Origin: CAWEWH01 sp963812775
GTDB lineage: Bacteria; Pseudomonadota; Alphaproteobacteria; Rhizobiales; Beijerinckiaceae
DNA: 64,000 nt
Reading direction: 5' to 3'
Assembly (NCBI GenBank): GCA_963812775.1
Contig: CAWEWH010000003.1
Location: 248,001 to 312,000, forward strand
Shown one piece after another: positions 28,186 through 37,199 of the stretch; within the stretch, counting starts at the first letter, position 1; each line of letters starts with the position of its first letter. Under the pieces are notes generated by a model. The model was not told the DNA's origin. It was given only the letters and a program-made list of their open reading frames with translations, and did not search any database. The translations under genes were made by a program, and so were the position numbers.

Positions 28186-30705
28186 TCACAGCCAGAGCAC
28201 TTTGCGTCGCAATTCCAAGTTATTGCGTAGCGCCGCCGAAGGCCCGGTGTGAATGACGCGTCCTCGCTCGAGCGCGACAGTGCGATCGGACAACGCAAGC
28301 GCCAGGTCGAGGTGATGATCGACGATGACGAGGGAGATTTCGTGCCGAAGGCGGTCGAAGCTCTCGAACAGTTGCTCGATGATGGCCGGCGCCAAGCCCT
28401 CGAAGGGTTCGTCGAGCAGGAGGATATGGACGTGGCCCGAAAGAGCCCGCGCCACCGCGACCATCTGCTGCTCGCCGCCTGAGAGATAATCGGCGGCAGT
28501 GTCGAGGCGATCGCGCAGGCGGGGGAAGTATTCGAGGATGCGCTCCTCTTCCCAGCGGACGCCGTCCCCGGCCTGGCGCTTCAGGCGACCGAGCTCCAAG
28601 TTCTGGGCGACTGTCATCCCCTGAAACAGGCCCCGCCCCTGCGGCACATAACCGACGCCACGCCGCGCGATTTCTGCCGAGGCCATCTTCGAGGTCTCGG
28701 CGCCGCGCAGGCGGATCGAACCTGAGGCCGGCGGCACGATGCCGATCAGCGACTTGAGCAGCGTGGACTTGCCGGCGCCGTTGCGACCAAGCAGCGCGAC
28801 GATCTCATGATCATGAACGTCGAGATCGACATCAGCCAAGATGTGGCTCTTGCCGTAGAAGGTATTCACTGCCTCAGCCGCAAGAAGCACGCCCGACTCG
28901 GCAGCGCTCTCGCGCGGCTTTGACGCAACCGCGTGCGCGCCGGACCCGATATAGACCTCCTGCACCTGGGGGCTGCTGCGCGCGTCCTCGACGGTGCCGT
29001 CAGTCAGGACCTGGCCTTCGTTCATGACGGTGACACGGTCGGCGATCTGGAAGACGCGGTCGATGTCGTGTTCGACGAAGAGCACCGGCAGATCGCGCGA
29101 AATGCGCTTGATCAACTCGCCGATGCGCTGGCGCTCGGCCGCCGCGAGCCCGGCGAGCGGCTCGTCGAGGAGTAGAATGCGCGGCTTTGTGCCAAGCCCC
29201 AACCCCAGATCGAGGAGCCGCTGGCCGCCATAAGACAACTCGCCGGCCACCGCCTTTTCGATCCCCGCAAGGCCAAGATAGGCGATAAGCGCGCCTGTCT
29301 CATCTTCAACGACCTTGAGGCCGCGCGCCGACGTCCAGGGGTTGAAGCGCGCGGCGTGGGTCGCTTGAACGGCGAGCCTCAGATTCTCCTCCACAGTCAG
29401 CGCCGGAAACAGGTTGGTGATCTGAAAGGAGCGCCCGAGGCCCGCCGCGCAAACCTGTGCCGGGGTGAGGCCGGCAATTGATCGCGACGCCAACATCACA
29501 TCACCACTGTCCGGCTGCACCAAGCCGGACAGCACGTTGAACGCTGTCGTCTTGCCCGCGCCGTTCGGCCCGATCAAAGCATGCAAGGTGCGGTCGTCGA
29601 CGGAGAGGTCGAGATGCTCGACCGCCCTAATGCCGCCAAAGCGTTTCGAGATGCCGCGGGCGACGAGGATCGGCCCTGTGACATGCGCCCGAGGCTTCAG
29701 GAACTCCGGCAGGGGCGCCGGGGTTGCGGTGCGGCGCGCGGCCATGGCGGCCTCCTCGACGATCCGCGGCCTGAATGGCGCCATCAGCCGCCCGGCAACG
29801 CCGACGAGACCGAGCGGCGAGAACATGACGAAGCTGACGAACAGGAGCCCAAAGAAGAACAGCCAGTCGGGCGTCCAGATGGACAGGAACTCGCGAAAGA
29901 GGATGAAGAACAGCGCGCCCAATGCGGGTCCCAGGAAGCTGCGCATGCCACCGATCACCACCATGGCCAGGAGTTCTCCCGAGAAGGCCACGGCGATCGG
30001 CTCGGCGGAGGCAAAGCGATGGTTGAACACCGACAGGACGCCGGCCACGCCGACCACGACGGCCGAGACGACGAAACCCAGGAGCTTGTACCGGCTGCTT
30101 GAATAGCCAATGGAACGTGCACGCTCCTCGTTCTCGCGAATGGCGACGAGGACGCTGCCGACGGGCGAGCGGTGGAAGCGCCACAGCAGGATGACGACCA
30201 GTAAGCTCACCACAGCCGCGACGGCGTAGTAGACGCGGTCGCTGTTGAGATCGGCGCCCAGCACCACAGGCCGCACGATGCCGCCGAGGCCGCTCTCGCC
30301 GCCGGTGAAGTTCGTCCAGCGATACGCGATGGTGAAGGCGACGGCCGTGAGGGCGAGCGTGAGCAGCGAGAAATAGACGCCGCGGCGACGCAAGATCAAG
30401 GCGCCCGATAGCAGGGCGGCGATGCCCACGAAGAGGATCGTGAAGAGCGCCGGCAGCACGATGGCATCTGGAAACCAGTAACGCTGGCTGAGCGCCGCCG
30501 CATAGGCACCGAGCCCGAACCAAGCGCCATGGCCGAACGAGACGAGGCCCGCATGACCGACGAGGACATTGAGGCCCATGGCCGCAATGGCGAAGACGAC
30601 CACGTCGATGGAGGTGCGCAGCGGGAGGCCGGCGGCGTCCAGGGCGAACGGCAAGACGACGAGCGTGGCGGCTGCAGCGACAAGAGGGAGGATGTCGTGG
30701 CGCAT
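28186..30705 (-). CDS. Fused branched-chain amino-acid-type ABC transporter: LivM permease - LivG ATPase - LivF ATPase
   Basis: A single 839-residue frame joins three normally separate proteins. Residues 1-320 are a LivM permease (SIDVVVFAIAAMGLNVLVGH, FGHGAWFGLGAYAAAL). About 345-595 form a LivG ATPase with Walker A GPNGAGKTT, signature LSYGGQ and Walker B ILLLDEPLAGL. About 610-839 form a LivF ATPase with GRNGAGKST, LSGGEQQMVA and LLLDEPFEGLAP. Two ATPase domains per chain mean a complete importer needs only this protein, the LivH partner encoded five bases upstream, and the LivK binding protein. Linkers carry no stop or obvious frame break, so the fusion looks genuine. Substrate may be amino acids, amides or aromatic acids. 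Confidence 0.93.
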   Translation of the reverse strand: MRHDILPLVAAAATLVVLPFALDAAGLPLRTSIDVVVFAIAAMGLNVLVGHAGLVSFGHGAWFGLGAYAAALSQRYWFPDAIVLPALFTILFVGIAALLSGALILRRRGVYFSLLTLALTAVAFTIAYRWTNFTGGESGLGGIVRPVVLGADLNSDRVYYAVAAVVSLLVVILLWRFHRSPVGSVLVAIRENEERARSIGYSSSRYKLLGFVVSAVVVGVAGVLSVFNHRFASAEPIAVAFSGELLAMVVIGGMRSFLGPALGALFFILFREFLSIWTPDWLFFFGLLFVSFVMFSPLGLVGVAGRLMAPFRPRIVEEAAMAARRTATPAPLPEFLKPRAHVTGPILVARGISKRFGGIRAVEHLDLSVDDRTLHALIGPNGAGKTTAFNVLSGLVQPDSGDVMLASRSIAGLTPAQVCAAGLGRSFQITNLFPALTVEENLRLAVQATHAARFNPWTSARGLKVVEDETGALIAYLGLAGIEKAVAGELSYGGQRLLDLGLGLGTKPRILLLDEPLAGLAAAERQRIGELIKRISRDLPVLFVEHDIDRVFQIADRVTVMNEGQVLTDGTVEDARSSPQVQEVYIGSGAHAVASKPRESAAESGVLLAAEAVNTFYGKSHILADVDLDVHDHEIVALLGRNGAGKSTLLKSLIGIVPPASGSIRLRGAETSKMASAEIARRGVGYVPQGRGLFQGMTVAQNLELGRLKRQAGDGVRWEEERILEYFPRLRDRLDTAADYLSGGEQQMVAVARALSGHVHILLLDEPFEGLAPAIIEQLFESFDRLRHEISLVIVDHHLDLALALSDRTVALERGRVIHTGPSAALRNNLELRRKVLWL

Positions 30706-30709
30706 GCAC

Positions 30710-31585
30710 TCACTCGAACTTTTGGATGCGCTCGCCCAGAAGGCCGCGCGGCCGAATGAGCAGTACCAGCGCCATGAGCAGATAGATCGAGGCTTCGCCG
30801 GCCGGCGCGTAGAAATAGATCGTGATGCCGCGCACCACCCCGACCAGCAGGGCCGCCAGGATCACCCCCCAAAAGGAGCCGAGGCCGCCGATGACCACCA
30901 CCACGAAGGCGGCGGTGAGGATCTCGGCCCCCATGGCAGGATGGACGCCGGAGATCGGCGCCAAGAGAACGCCGACCAGGCCGGCAAGCCCGATGCCGAG
31001 GGCGGCGATGGCCGTCATGTAGGGTTGGAGCGAGATGCCCAGGGCGCCAACCATGTCAGGATTCTGCACGCCGGCCCGCACCACCCGGCCAAAGGCAGTG
31101 CGATAGACGATGAACCAAGTCGCGGTGACGGCGATCAGCGCGACGCCAAGGATGATCAGCCGATAACGCGAATAGATGAAGTCGCCGATCAAGATCTGCC
31201 CGCGCAGCTCCGGTGGGATCGAAAATGGCAACGGCGCCGCGCCGAAGACCATGCGCAAGCCCTGCTCGATGATCATGGCGAGCCCGAAAGTCAGCAGCAG
31301 GCTGAGGATCGGATCGGAGCGGTAGAAACGGCGGAAGAACAGCCGCTCGACCACGATGCCGATGACGGCGACCGCGAGAGGCGAGACGACGAACGCGCCG
31401 GCGAAGCCGAGCGCGGCGTCGAATATGACCGCCAGATAGGCGCCGATGGCGTAGAAGCCACCATGCGCGAGGTTGACGATCCCGCCAAGGGAAAAGATCA
31501 GTGACAGGCCGAGCGCGATCAGGAGGTAATAGGCGCCTGCGAGCAGCCCATTCAACACCTGCTCAAGGAAAAAGACGAGTTGCAC
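30710..31585 (-). CDS. Branched-chain amino-acid-type ABC transporter permease, LivH
   Basis: A 291-residue membrane protein with about eight helices. LivH marks are EQVLNGLLAGAYYLLIALGL, FSLGGIVNLAHGGFYAIGAY and, near the end, VIGGLGSFWGVILAALLVG. It forms the membrane channel together with the LivM part of the fused downstream protein. It lies between the livK-like gene and the fusion gene in one operon, with a five-base gap to the fusion gene. Confidence 0.93.
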   Translation of the reverse strand: MQLVFFLEQVLNGLLAGAYYLLIALGLSLIFSLGGIVNLAHGGFYAIGAYLAVIFDAALGFAGAFVVSPLAVAVIGIVVERLFFRRFYRSDPILSLLLTFGLAMIIEQGLRMVFGAAPLPFSIPPELRGQILIGDFIYSRYRLIILGVALIAVTATWFIVYRTAFGRVVRAGVQNPDMVGALGISLQPYMTAIAALGIGLAGLVGVLLAPISGVHPAMGAEILTAAFVVVVIGGLGSFWGVILAALLVGVVRGITIYFYAPAGEASIYLLMALVLLIRPRGLLGERIQKFE

Positions 31586-31650
31586 GCCCGACTGCCGCTA
31601 CCTACGCCACCGCGGAGGGCCCGGCCAATTGTCCCGAATGCCCACGCCCA

Positions 31651-32888
31651 TCAAGCGATCTTGCAGGTGCCGTCCTTGGGGGCGCCAGGACCTCCATGTC
31701 TTCGTTCGGGCCGGGACCGTGCCAAGCGCATCATAGATGTCCCACTGGTCTTTCATCTTGGCAGGGTCCTTCGCCCGCACCGCGTACATCTCCATGATCA
31801 TCTGGTTGTCGTAGGCGCGGAAGTAGGCCTCGCGGCTCTTCATGACGTCGAATTTTGCGCCCTTGCGCAGATGCTCGGCGAGCTTGATGCGGATCGGCCG
31901 ACTTCATCTCGCTCATCGATTGCGCGACGATCTTCAGCGAGTTATAGTCGCCCCATGACTGGTTGTCGGGAAGCTTGCCGTATTTCTTCTGGAACGCGTC
32001 GACATATTTCTTCGAGATCGGCGTATCCACGAGGTGGTGCCAGACCAGCGGCCAGATGCCGGAGAAATTGCCCTTGCCGGCACCCCAGGCGACGACGGTG
32101 TCGAAGCCGAATCCGGCGACCGGGAACTGCAGCCCGTACTCGGCATATTGCTTGATGAAATTGGTGATCTGATTGCCGGCGAGGTTCGACGCCACGATGT
32201 CCGGCCGCGCCTGCCTGATTTTCAGCAGGTAGGGCTGAAGTCGGTGGCATCGGTCGGCACCAGCTCGTCGCCGATGAGCTGGCCGCCATGCTTCTGAGGA
32301 AGCGCGGGCGACGCGCGCGAGATCATGCCCGAAGGCGTAGTCGGCGGTGAGCGTGTACCACTTCTTGCCCTTCACCAGGTTCTCGCGCAGCAGATAGTTG
32401 CCGACCGCCTCGACGTACATCGAGTTCGCTGCCTCGATGTGGAACATGTAGGGATTGCAGCTCGCGCCGCGCAACGCGTCGGAATTGCAGCCGGTGTTGA
32501 TGAACACCGTCTTCAGCCGGTTGGCGACCTGGCCGATAGCGAGGCCGGAGGCGGAGGAAATCTCGCCGATGATCATCACGACCTTGTCGCGCTCGATCAG
32601 GCGCTCGGCCTTGGCGGAGGCGGTCTGCGGATTGACCGAGTCCTCCATGACGAGCTCGATCTTGCGGCCGAGCACGCCACCGGCATCGTTGATCTCTTCG
32701 GCCGCGAGCTTGACGCCCATGACCGCATATTCGCCGAGCGGTCCGAGGAAGCCGGTCAGCGGCGTAAGGTGACCGATGCGGATGGCGTCGGCCTGCGCGT
32801 TGACGATAGCGGGCATGCCGATCCCCGCCATGGCGACGCTTCCTGCCGCACCCTTGATCAGCGAACGTCGATTGATCCTGTAGGACAT
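31651..32888 (-). pseudogene. Liv-type ABC transporter substrate-binding protein, frame broken
   Basis: The product starts MSYRINRRSLIKGAAGSVAM, a Tat-like signal (RRSLIKG), and continues with AIRIGHLTPLTGFLGPLGEY, typical for amino-acid or aromatic-compound binding proteins of the LivK class. The frame breaks at about 32297, 32233, 31890, 31718 and 31678. Conserved sequence resumes each time, ending in a natural KDGTCKIA and stop at 31651. Restoring one A (32297) and one C in a C run (32233) repairs the first two. The gene is first in the liv operon. Sequencing error seems likelier than decay because all segments stay conserved. Confidence 0.82.
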
Positions 32889-33036
32889 GCCTTCGTCTCC
32901 TCGCCTATGGTGGCCGTTTCGGTTTGTTGTCGTGCGCCCACGACCGAGCGTCCTGCATATCTGGGGGCTTGTCCAGCGATGAGGGTCTACTGCTAGGACC
33001 CGCAAACGGAGGGTAACCCGGCCGCAGCCAATTCCG

Positions 33037-34314
33037 TCATTGCGCCAGCGCGAGCGCTTCGGAAAAGAACCTGGGGCCGCCGAAATTGCCGGACTTGAGC
33101 GCGAGCACCATGTCGCCGCCCTTCATGCCCGCCGTACGCAGGACCGGAACACCAGCGGCGATTTCCGGCCCGACCAGAAAGGCCGGAATCCCGAGGCGAT
33201 CCACGACAGCCCCTGAGGTCTCGCCGCCGGCGACGATCAGGCGTCGCACGCCGCGCTCGGCCAGGCCGACGGCGAGTGTTGCGAGCGCCTGCTCGATCGC
33301 GTGGCCCGCTGCATCCCGTCCATAACGCGCCTGCACGGCAGCGACCCGTTCGGGCGTGGAACTGCTGGCGATCATGACAGGCCCGCTGGAGAGGCGCTCC
33401 GAGGCCCAGCCGAGGGTCTTCTCGATCACCGCCCCGTCGGCGATGAGCGCGTCAGGATCGAGCCGCAGCACCGGCATCACCTCCTCGGCCGCCGCGATCT
33501 GGCCGAGCGTCGCCTGCGAGCAGCTTCCCGCCAGGCACGCGGCCTTGCCGCCAACCGGCTCGCCAAGCGAGGAAGCAGCGACACGCGTTGCGGAGACGCG
33601 GCCGAGCGCGACGAGCCCTCTCGCCAAACCCAGTCCCAGGCCGGAGGCGCCAACGGACAGGCGATGATCGAGCGCAGCGAGTCCGATCGCCTCGAGATTC
33701 TGTTCGAACACGGCATCCGCAATTGCCGCGCGAATGCCCGAGCCCGCCAGTTGCTTGAGCCGCACGCGGATCGAGTCCACACCTTTTGCCACCGTGGCAA
33801 GGTCGACAAGTCCCACCTTGTTTCGGCTCTGCCGGCCGAGGACCCGCACCAAGTTCGCATCGTGCATCGGGTTGAGCGGGTGGTCCTTCAAGGGACTTTC
33901 GTTAAGCGGAACCGATCCGACGAAGAGATTTCCCTGGTAAACCGTTCGGCCGGTTTCCGGAAAAGCCGGCGTCACGAGAACGACCGCCTCCTGCGCGTCC
34001 TCCTGCAGCGCATCCGTGACGGGCCCGATATTGCCTGCATCCGTCGAGTCGAAGGTTGAGCAGATCTTGAACAATACGTGGAGCGCGCCGCGCTGGCGCA
34101 GCCAGCGATCCGCGGTCCCCGACAAGTCGACCGCCCTGGACGCCTCGATGGAGCGGCTCTTCAGCGCAACCACGATCGCATCCACTTCGGGAAGCGCGAG
34201 GTCGCCCGGCACACCGATGGTCTGAACCGTGCGCAGCCCGGCCTTCGTGAGCGTGTTGGCAAGATCGGAAGCTCCGGTGTAGTCGTCCGCGATACAGCCG
34301 AGCACAATGGTCAT
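33037..34314 (-). CDS. otnK: 3-oxo-tetronate kinase
   Basis: A 425-residue member of the four-carbon acid sugar kinase family (DUF1537). The N-terminal domain opens with VLGCIADDYTGASDLANTL and has ICSTFDSTDAGNIGP; the C-terminal nucleotide domain has RRLIVAGGETSGAVVDRLG and GMKGGDMVLALKSGNFGG. It phosphorylates 3-oxo-tetronate to the 4-phosphate in threonate/erythronate catabolism. The ATG at 34314 overlaps the stop of the otnI-like gene by four bases, so the two are translationally coupled. Neighbours (isomerase, threonate dehydrogenase, decarboxylase) support the assignment. Confidence 0.92.
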   Translation of the reverse strand: MTIVLGCIADDYTGASDLANTLTKAGLRTVQTIGVPGDLALPEVDAIVVALKSRSIEASRAVDLSGTADRWLRQRGALHVLFKICSTFDSTDAGNIGPVTDALQEDAQEAVVLVTPAFPETGRTVYQGNLFVGSVPLNESPLKDHPLNPMHDANLVRVLGRQSRNKVGLVDLATVAKGVDSIRVRLKQLAGSGIRAAIADAVFEQNLEAIGLAALDHRLSVGASGLGLGLARGLVALGRVSATRVAASSLGEPVGGKAACLAGSCSQATLGQIAAAEEVMPVLRLDPDALIADGAVIEKTLGWASERLSSGPVMIASSSTPERVAAVQARYGRDAAGHAIEQALATLAVGLAERGVRRLIVAGGETSGAVVDRLGIPAFLVGPEIAAGVPVLRTAGMKGGDMVLALKSGNFGGPRFFSEALALAQ

Positions 34315-35120
34315 GAACGGCCCCCTGAACGATTCTGGTTGTTCGGCGCGATCGCGTACGGCGCGAACCATTCCAGCCCTTCGAGCGTCCCGACCCGCGG
34401 ATTGTACTCGCAGCCGACGAAGCCCCCGTACCCGATGCGGTCCAGCTCCTCGAACAGAAATGGATAGTTGAGCTCTTCGCCGGCAGGCTCGTGACGCGAG
34501 GGAATGCTGGCGATCTGGATGTGCCCGACGATCGGCAGCATTGCGCGCAGCGCCATCGTCACGTCGCCATGCATGATCTGGCGGTGATAAACGTCGAACT
34601 GCAGCTTTACATTCGGCAACGCCAGGTCGCGGATCAGATTTTCGGCAAATGCAAAATCATTGAGGAAATATCCCGGCATGTTGCGGCTGTTGATCGGCTC
34701 GAGCAGGAGGTCGAGACCCTCCCTCGCGACGCGGTCGGCCGCCCAGGTGACCGCCTTGCGATAAGCCGCAACGGCGTCGGCATCCTGATGGTCCGCGAGG
34801 CCCGCCATCAGGTGCACACGTTTGACGGCGGTCGCCGCGGCATAGCTGAGAGCCGTTTCGACGCCATGGCGCAACTCATCGAAGCGGTTGGGCAGCGCCG
34901 CGAGGCCGCGCTCGCCGGCCGCCCAGTCGCCCGGTGGCAGATTGAACAGAGCCTGCGTGAGGCCGTGGCGGTGCAAACGCTCCGCGATCGCGTCCGGCGC
35001 GTGATCATAGGGAAAGAGATATTCGACGGCCGTGAAGCCGGCTTGCGCGGCCGCATCGAAACGATCGAGGAAGGGCCACTCCGTGAACATCATGGTGAGA
35101 TTGGCGGCAAAGCGAGGCAT
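34311..35120 (-). CDS. otnI: 2-oxo-tetronate isomerase (hydroxypyruvate isomerase family)
   Basis: A 269-residue TIM-barrel of the Hyi/OtnI family: MPRFAANLTMMFTEWPFLDR, then QALFNLPPGDWAAGERG, LLLEPINSRNMPGYFL (metal glutamate) and VGCEYNPRVGTLEGLEW. It converts 2-oxo-tetronate to 3-oxo-tetronate. I use the ATG at 35120, where the family begins. It overlaps otnK and follows the dehydrogenase by about 45 bases, in pathway order: dehydrogenase, isomerase, kinase. Confidence 0.92.
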   Translation of the reverse strand: MPRFAANLTMMFTEWPFLDRFDAAAQAGFTAVEYLFPYDHAPDAIAERLHRHGLTQALFNLPPGDWAAGERGLAALPNRFDELRHGVETALSYAAATAVKRVHLMAGLADHQDADAVAAYRKAVTWAADRVAREGLDLLLEPINSRNMPGYFLNDFAFAENLIRDLALPNVKLQFDVYHRQIMHGDVTMALRAMLPIVGHIQIASIPSRHEPAGEELNYPFLFEELDRIGYGGFVGCEYNPRVGTLEGLEWFAPYAIAPNNQNRSGGRS

Positions 35121-35164
35121 CTCTCCCCTCCATGGCATCCGTCGACGTTCTGGTTCAGCCGCGA

Positions 35165-36115
35165 TCAGCGGTGAATTGCGCCCGGCAATGGTGTTCCGGT
35201 TAGAAGGCTGTACACACGCGCGACGGATGCATCATCATCCCGCCCCATGCCGGAGCCGGCGGCCATGAGGAACATCTGAAGCGCGGCGGCCGCCATGGGA
35301 ACCGGGAACCTGATGCTCCTTGCCATGTCCTGGACAATGCCGAGATCCTTGACGAAGATGTCGACTGCACTCCGAGGCGTGTAGTCGCCGTCGAGAACAT
35401 GCGGAATGCGATTCTCGAACATCCACGAATTGCCGGCCGACGCGGTAATCACCTCATAGACTTTGCGAATGTCGAGGCCCTGCTTCGCCGCAAGCGTTAT
35501 CGCCTCGCAAGCGACCGCAATGTGGGCACCGGCGAGAAGTTGATTGACCATCTTGAAGGCCGATCCGATGCCGGGCTCTTCGGCGAGCTCGTAGATCTTG
35601 GCCGCCATCGCGTCGAGCGCAGGCCGTGCCTTCGCGAACGCGGCAGGAAGCCCGGAGGCGAGTATTGTAAGCGCGCCCTCCGCAGCACGCTGTGCGCCAC
35701 CGCTGATCGGGGCGTCGAGATAATACCGGCCCGTCGCTTCGAGCCTCGCGGCGAGCCGGCGTGCGACCTCCGGATCCATGGTTGCCGACGAGATGAACAC
35801 CGCGCCCGCCACCATTTCGCCGGCCGCTCCGTTCTCGCCGAACAACACTGTCTCGGTCTGCGCCGCGTTCACCACCACCGAGACGACAAAATCCGCGCCT
35901 CGCGCCGCCTCGGCCGGACTCGATGCGGCACGGCCACCTTGGCTGGCAAACCGATCCACGGCGGGCGGTGAGGCGTCACAACCCGCCACATCGAAGCCTG
36001 CACGCAGGAGCGACAAAGCCATGCCCGAACCCATCGAGCCGAGACCGATCACAGCGGCTCGGCCGCACGGGATCTGGCGGTCGGGCTTGGTTCCGGTCGG
36101 CGTTTGGGCTGTCAT
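35165..36115 (-). CDS. ltnD: L-threonate dehydrogenase-like NAD(P)-dependent oxidoreductase
   Basis: A 316-residue beta-hydroxyacid dehydrogenase. The NAD motif is AAVIGLGSMGSGMALSLLRA, the substrate motif is YLDAPISGGAQRAAEGALTI, and the catalytic lysine lies in FKMVNQLLAGAHIA. In this gene setting it most probably oxidises L-threonate (or D-erythronate) to 2-oxo-tetronate; 3-hydroxyisobutyrate dehydrogenase-like roles are the alternative. The frame is open far upstream, but the ATG at 36115 fits and leaves a 123-base divergent promoter region shared with the aldolase gene. Confidence 0.88.
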   Translation of the reverse strand: MTAQTPTGTKPDRQIPCGRAAVIGLGSMGSGMALSLLRAGFDVAGCDASPPAVDRFASQGGRAASSPAEAARGADFVVSVVVNAAQTETVLFGENGAAGEMVAGAVFISSATMDPEVARRLAARLEATGRYYLDAPISGGAQRAAEGALTILASGLPAAFAKARPALDAMAAKIYELAEEPGIGSAFKMVNQLLAGAHIAVACEAITLAAKQGLDIRKVYEVITASAGNSWMFENRIPHVLDGDYTPRSAVDIFVKDLGIVQDMARSIRFPVPMAAAALQMFLMAAGSGMGRDDDASVARVYSLLTGTPLPGAIHR

Positions 36116-36238
36116 GAGGTTTTCCTCGGCTTGAAAATTCTCGTCAGCGCTGCCATCGGTCCCATAGCAGGGAACAGGGAGAGCATGGAAGGCGCGGGCG
36201 CAATCCCCGATGTTCACCTTCCAGGGAAGGAGTGCGAG

Positions 36239-36901
36239 ATGAGCGAAGTAGCAATCCGAGAAGACATTTGTCGGTTCGGCCGCTCGTTGTTCGAGCGCGG
36301 TCTGACGCCGGGCTCGTCGGGCAACATCAGTGTCCGCCTTCCTGACGGCGATTGGCTGGTGACACCCACGAATGCTTCGCTGGGATTTCTCGACCCGGCA
36401 CGCATTTCGCAACTCGACGCGTTGGGGCGCCTTGTTTCGGGCGATCCGCCCACAAAGGAGATCCCACTCCACTCCGCGCTCTATGAGACGCGAACAGGTG
36501 CGCGCGCCATCGTCCATTTGCATTCGACGCATTCCGTCGCCGTATCGATGCTTCCTGAGATCGATCCGCGCGCTGTGCTGCCGCCGCTCACGGCCTATTA
36601 CCTGATGCGCGTCGGGCATACGGCCCTTGTTCCCTATTATCGGCCGGGCGATCCGGCGGTTGCAGGCGCGATCCGGGAACTCGCGGGGCGATATGCGTCG
36701 GTGCTTCTTGCCAATCACGGGCCCGTTGTGGCGGGCAATTCGCTAGAGGCCGCGGTGTTTGCGACCGAAGAGCTTGAGGAAACAGCCAAGCTCTATCTCC
36801 TGCTACGCGGCCTCAATCCGCGCCATCTCACGCCCCAGCAGGTTGCGGATCTCGCCGCCGCATACGGGTTGAAACGTTCCGATGCCGAGCATAGCGGTTG
36901 A
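36239..36901 (+). CDS. otnC: 3-oxo-tetronate 4-phosphate decarboxylase (class II aldolase family)
   Basis: A 220-residue class II aldolase/adducin-fold protein. Visible parts are GLTPGSSGNISVR, LHSALYETRTGARAIVHLHS with the metal histidines, and ANHGPVVAG. OtnC removes CO2 from 3-oxo-tetronate 4-phosphate to give dihydroxyacetone phosphate, closing the pathway encoded by the divergent genes. The ATG at 36239 has an AAGGAG six to ten bases upstream; longer readings of the frame are not supported. Confidence 0.9.
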   Translation: MSEVAIREDICRFGRSLFERGLTPGSSGNISVRLPDGDWLVTPTNASLGFLDPARISQLDALGRLVSGDPPTKEIPLHSALYETRTGARAIVHLHSTHSVAVSMLPEIDPRAVLPPLTAYYLMRVGHTALVPYYRPGDPAVAGAIRELAGRYASVLLANHGPVVAGNSLEAAVFATEELEETAKLYLLLRGLNPRHLTPQQVADLAAAYGLKRSDAEHSG

Positions 36902-37199
36902 GACGCGCCATCAGTCCGGGTTGGGTCAAAGGCGGCCATTGGCGAGACGCAGAGCCTCGTCCGCTTCTCCGCCAATTGCGGGCCTCGTCGCGCGCTCCTG
37001 GCAGTTCAGGAAAGGGCCAGAAGCGGGCGATCGTGCCCCCTTCAATTGCTCCCTTTGGTGGCGATTTCGGCGAAGGTGCGACCGGCTCGCTTGCGTAGCT
37101 CCACCTAGCAATGGTTGAATACGTGACGGGTCTTGCTCATGCCTGCGACACCCTTGCCCGGAAGTCTGGGCGAAGCTTGTCAGGCGGTTGGGGGTCTTC
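36902..37199. other. Intergenic region before the Dpp-type operon
   Basis: About 300 bases with no supported gene. The promoter of the ABC operon must lie here, but no clear hexamers are seen. Confidence 0.5.
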
